Assembly (NCBI RefSeq): GCF_004168365.1
Contig: NZ_CP035704.1
Coordinates: forward strand, 1,674,001 to 1,738,000
From: Pseudolysobacter antarcticus
GTDB taxonomy: Bacteria > Pseudomonadota > Gammaproteobacteria > Xanthomonadales > Rhodanobacteraceae
Length of the DNA: 64,000 nt
Reading direction: 5' to 3'
Shown here: positions 45,211 through 55,043 of the stretch, one piece after another
Numbering within the stretch: position 1 is the first letter of the stretch
Layout of the letters: each line of letters begins with the position of its first letter
Translations under genes and position numbers: made by a program
The notes under the pieces: model-generated
The model's input: only the letters and a program-made list of their open reading frames with translations
Databases searched by the model: none
Told to the model about the DNA's origin: nothing

Positions 45211-48200
45211 CCCGGCGTGTCCTGCGCGAGTGTCGTATCTTCATCGCCATGCGCGTCGTCGTCGTGTCCGCGCCATTTTGCAAAACGTGTCGCGGCGCTA
45301 TCGAATGCGAGATAAATCACGGGCGTCGTGAACAGGGTCAACACCTGGCTCACGATCAAACCGCCGACGATGCTGATGCCTAGCGGATGGCGCAATTCCG
45401 AGCCGGTGCCCGAGCCAAGCATCAGTGGCAATGCACCGAGCAGCGCCGCCATCGTGGTCATGAGGATCGGACGGAAACGCAGCAGGCACGCCTGGAAAAT
45501 TGCCTCGCGTGGCGGCTTGCCTTCGTTGCGTTCGGCGTCGAGCGCGAAGTCGATCATCATGATCGCGTTTTTCTTGACGATGCCGATCAACAGGATGATG
45601 CCGATGATCGCGATGATGCCCAGATCGTTGCCGGAAATGATCAGCGCCAGCAGCGCGCCGACGCCAGCCGAGGGCAGCGTGGAAAGAATCGTGATCGGGT
45701 GGATGTAACTTTCGTAGAGCACGCCGAGCACGATGTACATCGTCACGATCGCGGCCAGAATCAGCAACAAGGTGTTGCCGAGCGACGCCTGGAACGCCAG
45801 CGCGGCACCCTGAAAACTCGTGACGGTGCTGGTCGGCATGCCGATCTGTTGTTCGGCGAGTTTGATCGCTTCGACCGCGGCGCCGAGCGATGCTCCGGGC
45901 GCGAGATTGAACGACATCGTCGTCGCCGGAAACTGGCCGAGATGATTGATCAGCAGCGGCGCGGCCTGTTCGGTGAATGTCGCGATTGCCGACAGCGGCA
46001 CCTGCGTGCCGCCGGTAGTCGGCAGGTAGATGTCGGCGAGTGAGGCGGGCGATTTCTGTAGGCGCGGATTGGCTTCGAGAATCACGCGATATTGATTCGA
46101 CTGGGTGAAAATCGTCGAGATGATGCGCTGGCCAAACGCGTCGTACAGTGCGTTGTCGACGGTCGCTGGAGTGATGCCGAAACGTGATGCGGTATCGCGA
46201 TCGATCGTGACGTAGATCGACAATCCCTTGTCGGCCAGATCGCTCGCGACATCGGCAAGCTCGGGCAATGTATTGAGCTTGTCGACGAGCTTCGGCACCC
46301 AGGTCGAAAGTACGTCGGGGTTGGCGTCTTCGAGCACGAACTGGTACTGCGTGCGGCTGACTCGGCTGTCGATACTGAGATCCTGCACAGGCTGCATGTA
46401 CAAGGTGATGCCGGCGACTTTGGCGGTGTTTTGCTGCAGGCGCGCGATCACCGCGCTGGCACTGTCGCGGCCATCCTCGCGCGGTTTCAGATCGATCAGG
46501 AAACGACCGCTGTTGAGCGTGGTATTGCTGCCGTCGACACCGATGAAAGACGACAGGCTGGCCACCGACGGATCTTTCAATATCACCTCGGCCAACGCCT
46601 GCTGGCGCTCGGCCATCGCCGCGAACGAAGTCGCCTGCGATGCTTCGGATACGCCCTGGATCAGGCCGGTATCTTGCAGCGGGAAAAAGCCTTTCGGGAT
46701 GATGATGTAGAGGATCACGGTGAGCGCGACGGTGAGTGTGGCGACCAGCAAGGTCAGCATTTGCCGATCGAGGACCCAGTTCAACATCTTGCCGTAGCGC
46801 GCGATCACCGCGTCGAACCACGCCGCTGATTTGCGCGCGATCGCGCTCTGTTCGGACTCGGGTTTGTGCTTGAGCAATTTTGCGCACAGCATCGGCACGA
46901 GGGTCAGCGACACCACCGCGGAAATCAGAATGGTGACAGCAAGCGTGACGGCGAATTCGCGGAACAATCGTCCGACCACATCGCCCATGAACAGCAGCGG
47001 GATCAATACCGCGATCAGCGAAATCGTCAGCGACACAATCGTGAAACCGATCTGCTCCGAACCTTTCAGCGCGGCTTCCATCGGCGAATCGCCGGCCTCG
47101 ATGTAGCGCGCGATGTTCTCGATCATCACGATCGCATCGTCGACCACAAAACCCGTGGCGATGGTCAGCGCCATCAGCGACAGATTGTTGAGGCTGAAGC
47201 CGGCTAGATACATCACTGCGAACGTGCCGACCAGCGACAACGGTACCGACAAACTCGGGATGATCGTCGCCGGCAGGTTGCGCAGGAACAGGAAAATCAC
47301 CAGCACCACCAGCACCACCGACAGCAGCAGTTCGAGCTGCACATCGTGCACCGAAGCGCGGATCGTAGTGGTGCGATCGGTCAGCACGGCGACATCGATT
47401 GCTGGCGGCAGAGTGCTCTTGAGGTCGGGCAGCATCGCCTTGATCTGGTCGACCACGGCGATCACGTTGGCGCCGGGCTGGCGCTGGATGTTGAGGATCA
47501 ACGCGGGCGTGGAATTCATCCACGCGCCGAGTTTGCTGTTCTCGGCGCCGTCGATGATATCGGCGACGTCGGTCAGGTAAACCGGCGCGCCATTGCGATA
47601 CGCGATGATCAATTTTCGGTAAGCGTCGGTGCTCTGCAGTTGGTCGTTGGCGTTGATCGTGTACGAACGTGTCGCGCCGTCGATGCTGCCTTTGGCGGTA
47701 TTCACGTTGGCGTTGCTGACGGTGCTGCGCAGGTCATCTAGATTCAGGCCGTACGCGGCGAGCGCGGCCGGATTCGCCTGGATGCGTACCGCCGGTCGTT
47801 GACCGCCGCTAATGCTGACGAGGCCGACGCCGGGCAGTTGCGAAATCTTCTGTGCGAGGCGCGTGTCGGCGAGATCCTGCACCTGCGTCAGCGGCATGGT
47901 TTTCGAGGTGAGCCCGAGCGTGAGAATCGGCGCATCGGCCGGATTCACTTTCGCGTACACCGGCGGCGCAGGCAGATCGGCGGGCAGCAAATTGCCAGCG
48001 GCATTGATCGCCGCTTGCACTTCCTGCTCGGCGATATCCAGATTGAGATTGAGATTGAACTGCAACGTGAGAACCGATGCGCCCGCCGAGCTGGTCGAGG
48101 ACATCTGGTTGAGTCCGGGCATCTGGCCGAACTGGCGCTCCAGCGGCGCCGTGATGGATGACGTCATCACATCCGGACTCGCACCTGGATAAAACGTCTG

Positions 48201-48341
48201 TACCTGGATCGTCGGATAGTCGACTTCGGGCAACGCCGACAGCGGCAAATAGTGATACGCGACCATGCCGACCAGCAGGATCGCCGCCATCAACAGCGAC
48301 GTCGCGACCGGTCGCAGGATATACGGGCGGGATGGATTCAT
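45207..48341 (-). CDS. mdtB: RND efflux pump inner-membrane subunit, MdtB/MuxB-like
   Basis: A 1044-residue RND transporter beginning [20 protein letters not shown], with 12 predicted membrane helices and two large periplasmic loops. The [16 protein letters not shown] helix carries the conserved Asp-Asp proton relay. Length is normal. It follows the adaptor gene by 38 bases and overlaps mdtC by 4 bases. Pumps of this group (MdtABC, MuxABC-OpmB) are heteromeric. The C-terminal 25 residues are a charged cytoplasmic tail ([20 protein letters not shown]). Confidence 0.93.
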   Translation of the reverse strand: MNPSRPYILRPVATSLLMAAILLVGMVAYHYLPLSALPEVDYPTIQVQTFYPGASPDVMTSSITAPLERQFGQMPGLNQMSSTSSAGASVLTLQFNLNLNLDIAEQEVQAAINAAGNLLPADLPAPPVYAKVNPADAPILTLGLTSKTMPLTQVQDLADTRLAQKISQLPGVGLVSISGGQRPAVRIQANPAALAAYGLNLDDLRSTVSNANVNTAKGSIDGATRSYTINANDQLQSTDAYRKLIIAYRNGAPVYLTDVADIIDGAENSKLGAWMNSTPALILNIQRQPGANVIAVVDQIKAMLPDLKSTLPPAIDVAVLTDRTTTIRASVHDVQLELLLSVVLVVLVIFLFLRNLPATIIPSLSVPLSLVGTFAVMYLAGFSLNNLSLMALTIATGFVVDDAIVMIENIARYIEAGDSPMEAALKGSEQIGFTIVSLTISLIAVLIPLLFMGDVVGRLFREFAVTLAVTILISAVVSLTLVPMLCAKLLKHKPESEQSAIARKSAAWFDAVIARYGKMLNWVLDRQMLTLLVATLTVALTVILYIIIPKGFFPLQDTGLIQGVSEASQATSFAAMAERQQALAEVILKDPSVASLSSFIGVDGSNTTLNSGRFLIDLKPREDGRDSASAVIARLQQNTAKVAGITLYMQPVQDLSIDSRVSRTQYQFVLEDANPDVLSTWVPKLVDKLNTLPELADVASDLADKGLSIYVTIDRDTASRFGITPATVDNALYDAFGQRIISTIFTQSNQYRVILEANPRLQKSPASLADIYLPTTGGTQVPLSAIATFTEQAAPLLINHLGQFPATTMSFNLAPGASLGAAVEAIKLAEQQIGMPTSTVTSFQGAALAFQASLGNTLLLILAAIVTMYIVLGVLYESYIHPITILSTLPSAGVGALLALIISGNDLGIIAIIGIILLIGIVKKNAIMMIDFALDAERNEGKPPREAIFQACLLRFRPILMTTMAALLGALPLMLGSGTGSELRHPLGISIVGGLIVSQVLTLFTTPVIYLAFDSAATRFAKWRGHDDDAHGDEDTTLAQDTPG

Positions 48342-48379
48342 GAGGTAATCGACTCAGCCGATGCCGTGACTGCGTGGAC

Positions 48380-49879
48380 TCATGTGCCACTTCCGCCAGG
48401 CGCGGATGCAGCCGGTGGATTGGCGCCGGATGAATTTGCTGGAGGCGTGTTGCCGGTTGGCGCATTGCCGGGCGGCGTGCTTGCGCCGGGCGTTTTCTCG
48501 GGTGCGGCGGCGGCCGGATTCGCGGCAGGTGCGGCGCCGTTTTGCGGGCGATGGCGGCCTTCACCGGGCTTGCGCGGAATCGTGCCGTCGGCGGCTGGTT
48601 GCACCGCCGGTACGGCGGCTGCGGGTTGTTCGTTCGGCAGTGTTACGGCGGCGCCTTCGCGCAATCGATCCGCACCGTCGGACACCACGGTTTCGCCCTT
48701 GGTCACGCCGGTCAGCACGGCCACCTGTTCGCCTTCGGTCGGTCCGAGCGTGACCACTCTTGCGGTCACGGTGTGATCGTCCTTGAGCACATAAACATAC
48801 GTGCCTTGCGTGCCGCGCTCGATCGCCGAACTCGGAATCACCAGCGCATCGTGCAATGTATTGGTGAGCATCTTCACATTGACGAACTGGTTCGCGAACA
48901 GGCTTTCGTCGGTATTGGCGAATTGCGCCTTGAGCTTGACTGTACCGGTGGTGGCATCGATCTGATTGTCGACGCTGGCAAGATTGCCGTCAGCGAGCTT
49001 GGTGGTGAGGCTGCGGTCGTAGGCCGCGACTACCAGCTTGTTGCCGGCATTGAAGGATTTCAACACGGTCGGAATATTGTCTTCCGGCAAGGTGAAAACG
49101 ACATTCACTGGCGAGAGCTGGGTGATCACGACAATGCCGTTGGTATCGCCGGTCTGCACGTAGTTGCCCGGATCGACCTGGCGCAAACCGACGCGACCGC
49201 CGATCGGTGCGGTGATGCGGGCGTAAATCAGGTTGAGTTTTACGCCATCGATCTGTGCCTGATCGGTTTTCACCGTGCCGATGTATTGCTCGACCAACGC
49301 CTGTTGCGTCGCGAGTTGCTGCTCCGGGGCGGAATCCTGCTTGACCAGTGTCTGATAGCGGTCCAGATCGATGCGCGCATTCTTCAGCAGCGCTTGATCG
49401 CGGGCGAGCTGGCCTTCGTATTGCGCGAGTTGCGCCTGATACGGACGCGGGTCCACTTCGGCGAGCAGATCACCTTGCTTGACCAGTTGCCCTTCCTGAA
49501 ATTGCACACGCAACAACTGTCCGCTGATTTGCGTGCGTACCGTCACTGTGTTGAGCGGAGTGACCGTACCGAGTGCGGTGAGAAATACATTTACGTCGGC
49601 GGGTTTGACTACGGTCGCGCCGACCGGCGTAGCTTGCTGGCCCATGCCGGCACCACCGCCGCGTCTACCGCCACCACCACCAGGGGCGCCCGCGCCTGCG
49701 GCAGCGCTGGGCTGGCCGGTGCTCGGTGTGCTGGCGTGGCGCAGAAATACGAAATACACGATCACAGCGATCACCACGGCGGCGAGTAACCATAACCACC
49801 AACGGCGCGGTGCGCTTTGTTGGCCGCGGCGGCTGGAATCACGATAGCTGTCTAGCGGATGGTTCGGCGGTGATGTCAT
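48380..49879 (-). CDS. mdtA: RND efflux periplasmic adaptor, MdtA/MuxA-like
   Basis: A 499-residue membrane-fusion protein. An N-terminal membrane anchor (WWLWLLAAVVIAVIVYFVFL) is followed by a Gly-rich linker, then the barrel-sandwich/lipoyl halves (VTVRTQISGQLLRVQFQEGQ ... LIYARITAPIGGRVGLRQVD). The coiled-coil hairpin lies between, then the beta-barrel (VVFTLPEDNIPTVLKSF). The last 80 residues are Pro/Ala/Gly-rich low complexity. It opens the four-gene operon. The adaptor links the inner-membrane pump to the NodT channel. Confidence 0.92.
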   Translation of the reverse strand: MTSPPNHPLDSYRDSSRRGQQSAPRRWWLWLLAAVVIAVIVYFVFLRHASTPSTGQPSAAAGAGAPGGGGGRRGGGAGMGQQATPVGATVVKPADVNVFLTALGTVTPLNTVTVRTQISGQLLRVQFQEGQLVKQGDLLAEVDPRPYQAQLAQYEGQLARDQALLKNARIDLDRYQTLVKQDSAPEQQLATQQALVEQYIGTVKTDQAQIDGVKLNLIYARITAPIGGRVGLRQVDPGNYVQTGDTNGIVVITQLSPVNVVFTLPEDNIPTVLKSFNAGNKLVVAAYDRSLTTKLADGNLASVDNQIDATTGTVKLKAQFANTDESLFANQFVNVKMLTNTLHDALVIPSSAIERGTQGTYVYVLKDDHTVTARVVTLGPTEGEQVAVLTGVTKGETVVSDGADRLREGAAVTLPNEQPAAAVPAVQPAADGTIPRKPGEGRHRPQNGAAPAANPAAAAPEKTPGASTPPGNAPTGNTPPANSSGANPPAASAPGGSGT

Positions 49880-50576
49880 GGTCGGTTTGAATGATCAGTA
49901 ATGAAGTGTTGAAACGCCAACTTGCCGGTTTCGGTTTCGGTTTCGAGTGACGACGTTCAATCATCGATTCTACCCGTCGCATGCGGCTGCAAGATTGCCG
50001 TCATGTAAGCAGATGTTTCTGCGAATCTGACGTGCTTCGAAATTTTCGGGGGTGACCAGCGTCAGCGGTGATGGGGTCGTTGATTTTTATTTAGCAGTTT
50101 TAATAACAAAAAAGATGCAATAACGATGCATCTTGTTGGGAAATCGGTGACGCCTGCGTGTTCTGCGGCCGTAGTTTATCGTCTCGCCCTGATAATTCGA
50201 TTCATCGTTTCGTAAGTAGTTGTAAACGGCGGCGTAGCCTGATTCAGCGCGGTTTGCAGCGATATCTGAACCGTCGTAGCAATCGTGCGGCGAGCGTATT
50301 CGGTGGCATGCAATTGCAGCGTGCGACCGATGAATATGCAAGGCCCATTCGTCATCGGTTTATGCGGCGGTCATGCAAACAGCAATCAGTGAGTGAAACC
50401 ATCGTCTCGCGTGCTGGCGTGAGATCGGTGTGAGTCGCAGTTTTCGTCGACGTAAACGCTATGCGGGAGGTGGTTTCGGCCGGAAAATGGCAGTGAGAAT
50501 GGCAAGTTTGCGCTACTTTCAACGTCTTGTTGCCGCCCGGATGAACTTTTCTAGCGCATAACCGCGCCACTCGTTC
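49880..50576. other. Long intergenic region between mdtA and the EF-G gene
   Basis: About 700 bases with no convincing protein gene; the open frames have no ribosome site or protein-like composition. The mdt operon promoter must lie at its left end and the EF-G promoter at its right end. It contains a minus-strand terminator at 50108-50134 (listed separately) with no gene to its right on that strand, so an untranslated transcript is possible. Confidence 0.45.
50108..50134 (-). terminator. Rho-independent terminator without an assigned gene
   Basis: On the minus strand the 8-bp stem AAGATGCA/TGCATCTT with a 7-base loop is followed directly by T6. Upstream on this strand (50135-50570) there is no convincing gene. 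Confidence 0.65.
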
Positions 50577-50582
50577 TATAAT
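50577..50582 (+). promoter_or_regulatory. Candidate -10 box of the EF-G gene
   Basis: A consensus TATAAT lies 155 bases before the EF-G start codon. No good -35 hexamer is visible 16-18 bases upstream, so only the -10 is supported. Confidence 0.4.
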
Positions 50583-50737
50583 GGGCGGTCAAGGTGCGGC
50601 TGAGACCAACGTAGGGCACATACCAGCTGTTGCGACCAGTGCGCTGCAGCGGCGCAGCGTTGCAAGAAATTCATCATCAGTCGGCAGACTCGGCGAGCAC
50701 CGTACACCGACTGGAATACCATCAGCAGAGAGAGACC

Positions 50738-52873
50738 ATGGCTAGGCAAAAAGAGCTAAAGCTTTACCGCAACATCGGCATCATCGCGCATATCGATGCG
50801 GGCAAGACCACGACCACCGAGCGCGTGTTGTATTACACCGGTCGCAAGCACCAGATCGTCGACGTGCATGACACGAAAGACGGCAAGGGCAGCACGACCA
50901 CCGACTATCTGGAGCAGGAACGCAAACGCGGTATCACCATCCAGAGTGCGGCCGTGTCGACCGAGTGGAAAGGTTATCAGGTCAACATCATCGATACCCC
51001 GGGCCACGTCGATTTCACCATCGAAGTGAACCGTAGTTTGCGCGTGCTCGATGGCGCGGTCGTGGTGTTCGACGGCGTGGCCGGCGTGGAACCGCAGACC
51101 GAAACCAACTGGCGCCTGGCCGATCAATACAACGTGCCGCGCCTGTGCTACGTCAACAAGATGGACCGCATCGGTGCCAACTTCGCGCACTGCGTGAAAG
51201 GCATCCGCGAGCGCCTCGGTGCGAATGCGCTGTTGTGCCAGATCCCGCTCGGCAGCCACGATGAGTTCACCGGCATGGCCGATCTGGTCGCTGGCGTCGG
51301 TTACATCTGGGCGTCGGACGACAAGGACAGCGAGTGGGAAACCCTACCGCTGGATCAATTGCGCGCGCGCCTGAAGTTCACCGCGACACACGATAACGAC
51401 TGGATCGATCGCCTGCCGCAGTTGCGCCAGGAGTTGCTCGAATCCGCACTCGCGCTCGATGACGATGCGTTCGAAAAGTTGCTGAATACCGGCGAATTCG
51501 ATCTGGACATGCTCAAGGCCTGCATCCGCAAGGGTTCTGTCACGGGCGCATTGGTACCAGTGTTCTGCGGTTCGTCGTATCGCAACAAGGGTGTGCAGCA
51601 GTTGCTCGATGGTGTTATCGACTATCTGCCGTATCCGGGCGAGAACGGCGGCATCTCGATGGTGGACGAGGACGGCAAGATCATCGGCGAGCAGGAAGTT
51701 CGCGACGATGCACCGGCTCGTGCGCTCGCGTTCAAGGTGATCAACGATCAGTTCGGTACGCTGACCTTCGCGCGCATTTATTCCGGCGTGATCAAGAAAG
51801 GCGACACCCTGCTCAACGTCACGCGTGGCAAGAAAGAGCGCGTCGGCCGCATCGTGGAAGTACAAGCCAATGCGACCAAGGACATCGACGAAGTGCGTGC
51901 CGGCGACATCTGTGCGTTCGTCTCGATGAAGGATACCGAGACAGGCGATTCGCTGTCTGATCCGGCCCATCCGGCGTTGCTGGAGCGCATGCGCTTCCCC
52001 GATCCCGTGATCAGCGTTTCGGTCGAGCCGAAGAGCCGCAACGACGTCGACAAGATGTCCACCGCGCTCTACAAGATGGCCAAGGCCGATCCGTCGTTGC
52101 GCCTGGAAGTGGACAAGGAAACCGGCCAGACCGTGTTGCGCGGCATGGGCGAATTGCATCTCGAAGTGACCATCGACCGCATGCGCACCGAGCTCGGTGT
52201 CGAAGCCGTCATGGGCAAGCCGAAGGTGAGTTTCCGCGAAGCGTTCGGCAATCGCGTCGAACACATTTACACCCACAAGAAACAGTCGGGTGGTTCGGGC
52301 CAGTTCGCCGAAGTGAAGATGGTATTCGAGCCGGGCGAGCCGGGTTCGGGCATCGTGTTCTCGGATGAAATCGTCGGTGGTCGTATTCCGCGCGAATTCA
52401 TTCCGTCGGTCGAGTTTGCGATCAAGACGCAGTCACGCAAGGGCGAGATCGCCGGCTACGAAGTCGTCGACTTCAAGGCGCGTTTGCTCGATGGCAAATA
52501 CCATGACGTCGACTCGTCCGCACTCGCGTTCGAAATCGCCGGCAAGGCTGCGTTCCGCGAAGCGCACAAGATGAGCCGTCCGAAATTGCTGGAACCGATG
52601 ATGAAGGTCGAAGTGGTCACCGAAGCCGATTTCATCGGCGACGTGATCGGCGATATGAACCGTCGTCGTGGCCAGGTTAACGATCAAGGTCCGAAAGGTC
52701 TGCAGGCATTCGTGCAGGCATCGGTGCCGCTCGTGGAAATGTTCGGCTACATCAACTTCCTGCGCTCTGCCACGCGCGGTCGCGGCAATTTCACGATGGA
52801 GTTCGAGAACTACTCCGAAGTGCCGGCCGGTTTGGTCGACAAGATAATGGCCGCCGAGAAAGACGGCAAGTAA
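50738..52873 (+). CDS. fusA: Elongation factor G paralogue
   Basis: A 711-residue translational GTPase with all EF-G domains. G1 is AHIDAGKTT (residues 18-26), G3 is DTPGH, G4 is NKMD, and domains II-V follow (IYSGVIKKGDTLLNV, SHAM-type SSALAFEIAGKAAFREA). The switch I region reads HDTKDGKGSTTTDYLEQERK, which differs from the canonical VHDGAATMDWMEQEQERG and indicates the EF-G2-like subfamily. It is monocistronic and not beside rpsL/rpsG/tuf, so a canonical fusA probably exists elsewhere. The frame is open from 50630, but the ATG at 50738 starts the conserved ARQKELKLYRNIGIIAHID. Purine-rich AGAGAGAG precedes it. Confidence 0.9.
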   Translation: MARQKELKLYRNIGIIAHIDAGKTTTTERVLYYTGRKHQIVDVHDTKDGKGSTTTDYLEQERKRGITIQSAAVSTEWKGYQVNIIDTPGHVDFTIEVNRSLRVLDGAVVVFDGVAGVEPQTETNWRLADQYNVPRLCYVNKMDRIGANFAHCVKGIRERLGANALLCQIPLGSHDEFTGMADLVAGVGYIWASDDKDSEWETLPLDQLRARLKFTATHDNDWIDRLPQLRQELLESALALDDDAFEKLLNTGEFDLDMLKACIRKGSVTGALVPVFCGSSYRNKGVQQLLDGVIDYLPYPGENGGISMVDEDGKIIGEQEVRDDAPARALAFKVINDQFGTLTFARIYSGVIKKGDTLLNVTRGKKERVGRIVEVQANATKDIDEVRAGDICAFVSMKDTETGDSLSDPAHPALLERMRFPDPVISVSVEPKSRNDVDKMSTALYKMAKADPSLRLEVDKETGQTVLRGMGELHLEVTIDRMRTELGVEAVMGKPKVSFREAFGNRVEHIYTHKKQSGGSGQFAEVKMVFEPGEPGSGIVFSDEIVGGRIPREFIPSVEFAIKTQSRKGEIAGYEVVDFKARLLDGKYHDVDSSALAFEIAGKAAFREAHKMSRPKLLEPMMKVEVVTEADFIGDVIGDMNRRRGQVNDQGPKGLQAFVQASVPLVEMFGYINFLRSATRGRGNFTMEFENYSEVPAGLVDKIMAAEKDGK

Positions 52874-52902
52874 TCCGTTGGGGTCAACCCTCAACGAAAG
52901 TC

Positions 52903-52935
52903 AGCTGCGATGAAACGCAATGTTTCATCGCAGCT
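52903..52935. terminator. 14-bp hairpin after the EF-G gene
   Basis: A perfect inverted repeat AGCTGCGATGAAAC/GTTTCATCGCAGCT with a 5-base loop starts 29 bases after the stop codon. A T-run is missing, so it may protect the mRNA end or terminate with a factor. Confidence 0.6.
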
Positions 52936-52949
52936 CGCAATTCGATACG

Positions 52950-52982
52950 TTGCTCGCCGCGCCATTGAGGTGCGGCGAGCAA
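52950..52982. terminator. Second hairpin after the EF-G gene
   Basis: An 11-bp perfect inverted repeat TTGCTCGCCGC/GCGGCGAGCAA with an 11-base loop lies 14 bases beyond the first hairpin. Confidence 0.45.
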
Positions 52983-53266
52983 TATGATCGCCCGGAGCAT
53001 TTTTGTTGGTGATCTACCCAACGTTCTCGCTCGGCTTCTCCTAGCCAATGGCAGACGACGCTACATCTCATCGATTGGCGATCCAGCGGCCATTCGCTAA
53101 AGCCCGCGCACCCTCAGTAATCTTGGCATCAGCCTGCTAGCTAGCGTGACAAGCCCGGTGCTATGCTGATCCTGCTCGCTAAAAGCGGACTGTTCTGCAC
53201 GCTGTAATCGCTAACCACATTTCGGGCATTGAGCTTGGTTTTCACGAGTGCAGCAATGGCATAGAC

Positions 53267-54151
53267 ATGGATCTCCGTATCGTCCAGCAGCCTAAACAGA
53301 AACCCTGCGCAGAAACGAATTTGCGCGCCGTGAATGGCGCAGCACAAGGCGCCAGATTGATTGGCCGTTTGTTGCTCATGGCCAGCTTGTTTCTGGCTCC
53401 CGATCTCGCTGCGTTTGCCGATACCCTACCGATCTTGCAACTACGATATTCCGCCGACACGGGTGCAAATATCGTCGCTGTCGGACAGTACGCCTCACGC
53501 CAGGATTACGTCTCGGACAACTTGGCCGGAAGCCGCATGCGCGTACAAATTCCTGGATTGCCCGAGCGTTCCAATCTGGCTGATTTCCAGGTCGACACAA
53601 ATGGCGATGTGCTGTTCGCGCTGGATATTGGTGTCAGCCTTGGCGGCACGTATTTTTATCCGGCGGACGTTATCAAGTACTCCGGCGGCACTTTCAGCAA
53701 GGCCTTCGATGCCGTTGCGGCCGGTGTGCCCAAAGGCGTGCATTGCGATGGGGTGGCGCGATTGGATACCAACAGCAAGCTGCTGCTGTCGTTTGACCGC
53801 ACGTTCGCGGCGAATGGGTTCACCGTGCGTCCTGCCGACGTCATGCTGATCACTGCCGGCGCGTTTTCGGCCAAGAAGCTCGACGCGCAAGCGCTCGGGT
53901 TTTCTTCGGCGCTGAATATTGTCGGCATCGACGCGATGGGGACTCATACCGATCTGCTTGTTGCCTTCGATAGTGCCGGCACAGTCGGCGGGGTGACATT
54001 CACACGTAACGATCTTTTGTCGGTGCACCTGCCAAGTGGCGTTTGGACCAAGCGTTATGCGCTGAGCAGTTTCTCGGATCGTTGGAACACAGCCCATGTT
54101 GATGGTGTAGCTGCTCTCAACGACACCCTTTTCAAAGATGGCTTCGAGTAG
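53267..54151 (+). CDS. Secreted protein with a threefold repeat and GFE tail
   Basis: A 294-residue exported protein. The hydrophobic core LIGRLLLMASLFLAPDLAAFA at residues 31-51 is a signal peptide if translation starts at 53267; a later Met would shorten the leader, and no good ribosome site decides this. Three similar units follow: DVLFALDIGVSLGGTYFYPA, LLLSFDRTFAANGFTVRPAD and LLVAFDSAGTVGGVTFTRND, each with a short strand-rich body of about 55 residues. The last residues are LFKDGFE. The domain family is not known to me. It lies 9 bases before a second secreted protein and is probably co-transcribed with it. Confidence 0.65.
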   Translation: MDLRIVQQPKQKPCAETNLRAVNGAAQGARLIGRLLLMASLFLAPDLAAFADTLPILQLRYSADTGANIVAVGQYASRQDYVSDNLAGSRMRVQIPGLPERSNLADFQVDTNGDVLFALDIGVSLGGTYFYPADVIKYSGGTFSKAFDAVAAGVPKGVHCDGVARLDTNSKLLLSFDRTFAANGFTVRPADVMLITAGAFSAKKLDAQALGFSSALNIVGIDAMGTHTDLLVAFDSAGTVGGVTFTRNDLLSVHLPSGVWTKRYALSSFSDRWNTAHVDGVAALNDTLFKDGFE

Positions 54152-54160
54152 GAGAACACC

Positions 54161-55003
54161 ATGAAATGCAGGTTTTCGAAATTCTCGCCAATATTCGTCC
54201 TAGCGCTGTTGCCGCTTGTAACCAGCGCCAATCCTGGCGCGCTGGAGATCAATCAGGATTGTGCTGCGGTCGGATGTTTTGCCGGAGATACGCCGGGATT
54301 TCCGGTCACTATCACGCAACCGGGTAGTTACATTCTGACTTCTGATCTGCTCACCACCGACGTCAACATGGATGCGATCGATGTCAGCGTGTCATCGGTC
54401 GATCTTGATCTGAATGGACATACGCTCAATGGTGGTGGAACCTGCACCGGAACCCCGGTGACGGCATGCAGCGGATTTGCCGGTACGAGTGGAATCAGTG
54501 CGATCATCGGCCCCAATACTCCCGTCGTCATTCATATTCATAACGGAACAGTGCACGGGTTTTCCAACTTTGGCATCGTCGTCGGAGCGGCCGCTGACGG
54601 TACGCTTATCGATCATATTTCGGCATATGAAAACGGTAATTCTGGAGTGGCGATATCGGGCACCCTCAATGTGGCGACGACAGCGCGCATCCGCGACTCG
54701 CAAATTTCACGCAACAAGCTCACTGGTGTGGTGTCACCAACGGCATCCACCTTGCTTGTCGAGAATTCTACGGTGACGGGCAATGGCCAAATCGGGCTGT
54801 TTTTCAGATCGGCATCGATGGCGGTAGGTAACCGAATCAATAACAACGGGTCGCAAGGGCTTTATTGCATCGGGTATACGTGTGTTCTCGGTCAAAATGT
54901 ATTCATGGGCAACAATGCCGCCGGAGCGCAATTCGCGGTCGGGACTTTGAGCGATATGGGCGGAAATGTTTGCACCGATCATCCCAGTAGTGCGTGTCCG
55001 TGA
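54161..55003 (+). CDS. Secreted right-handed beta-helix protein
   Basis: A 280-residue exported protein with a signal peptide (FSPIFVLALLPLVTSA). It is rich in short strand-turn repeats such as VDLDLNGHTLNGGG, VVIHIHNGTVHGFSNFG, ARIRDSQISRNKLTG and LLVENSTVTGNGQIG, the pattern of parallel beta-helix (pectate-lyase-like or NosD-type) folds. Several Cys occur near both ends. No catalytic residues can be assigned. It follows the threefold-repeat protein by 9 bases, with GGAGA before the ATG. Confidence 0.72.
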   Translation: MKCRFSKFSPIFVLALLPLVTSANPGALEINQDCAAVGCFAGDTPGFPVTITQPGSYILTSDLLTTDVNMDAIDVSVSSVDLDLNGHTLNGGGTCTGTPVTACSGFAGTSGISAIIGPNTPVVIHIHNGTVHGFSNFGIVVGAAADGTLIDHISAYENGNSGVAISGTLNVATTARIRDSQISRNKLTGVVSPTASTLLVENSTVTGNGQIGLFFRSASMAVGNRINNNGSQGLYCIGYTCVLGQNVFMGNNAAGAQFAVGTLSDMGGNVCTDHPSSACP

Positions 55004-55043
55004 AGTAAAAAACCCGCGGATCATTCAGTCATGTGCCGCGACG

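Larger units (their letters stand above)
52874..53266. other. Intergenic region after the EF-G gene
   Basis: Besides two tandem hairpins near 52903 and 52950 (listed separately) I see no coding feature in this stretch. Confidence 0.4.

Noticed and set aside
45298-47523. A 741-codon open frame on the minus strand inside mdtB
   Set aside because: It is a shadow in another frame of a codon-biased G+C-rich gene; its translation is Arg/Asp/Gln-rich with no domain, while mdtB in the overlapping frame matches its family throughout.
50087-50341. An 84-codon minus-strand frame near the orphan terminator
   Set aside because: It runs through the terminator stem and T-run, has no ribosome site and a random-looking composition, so I treat the terminator as belonging to an untranslated transcript.
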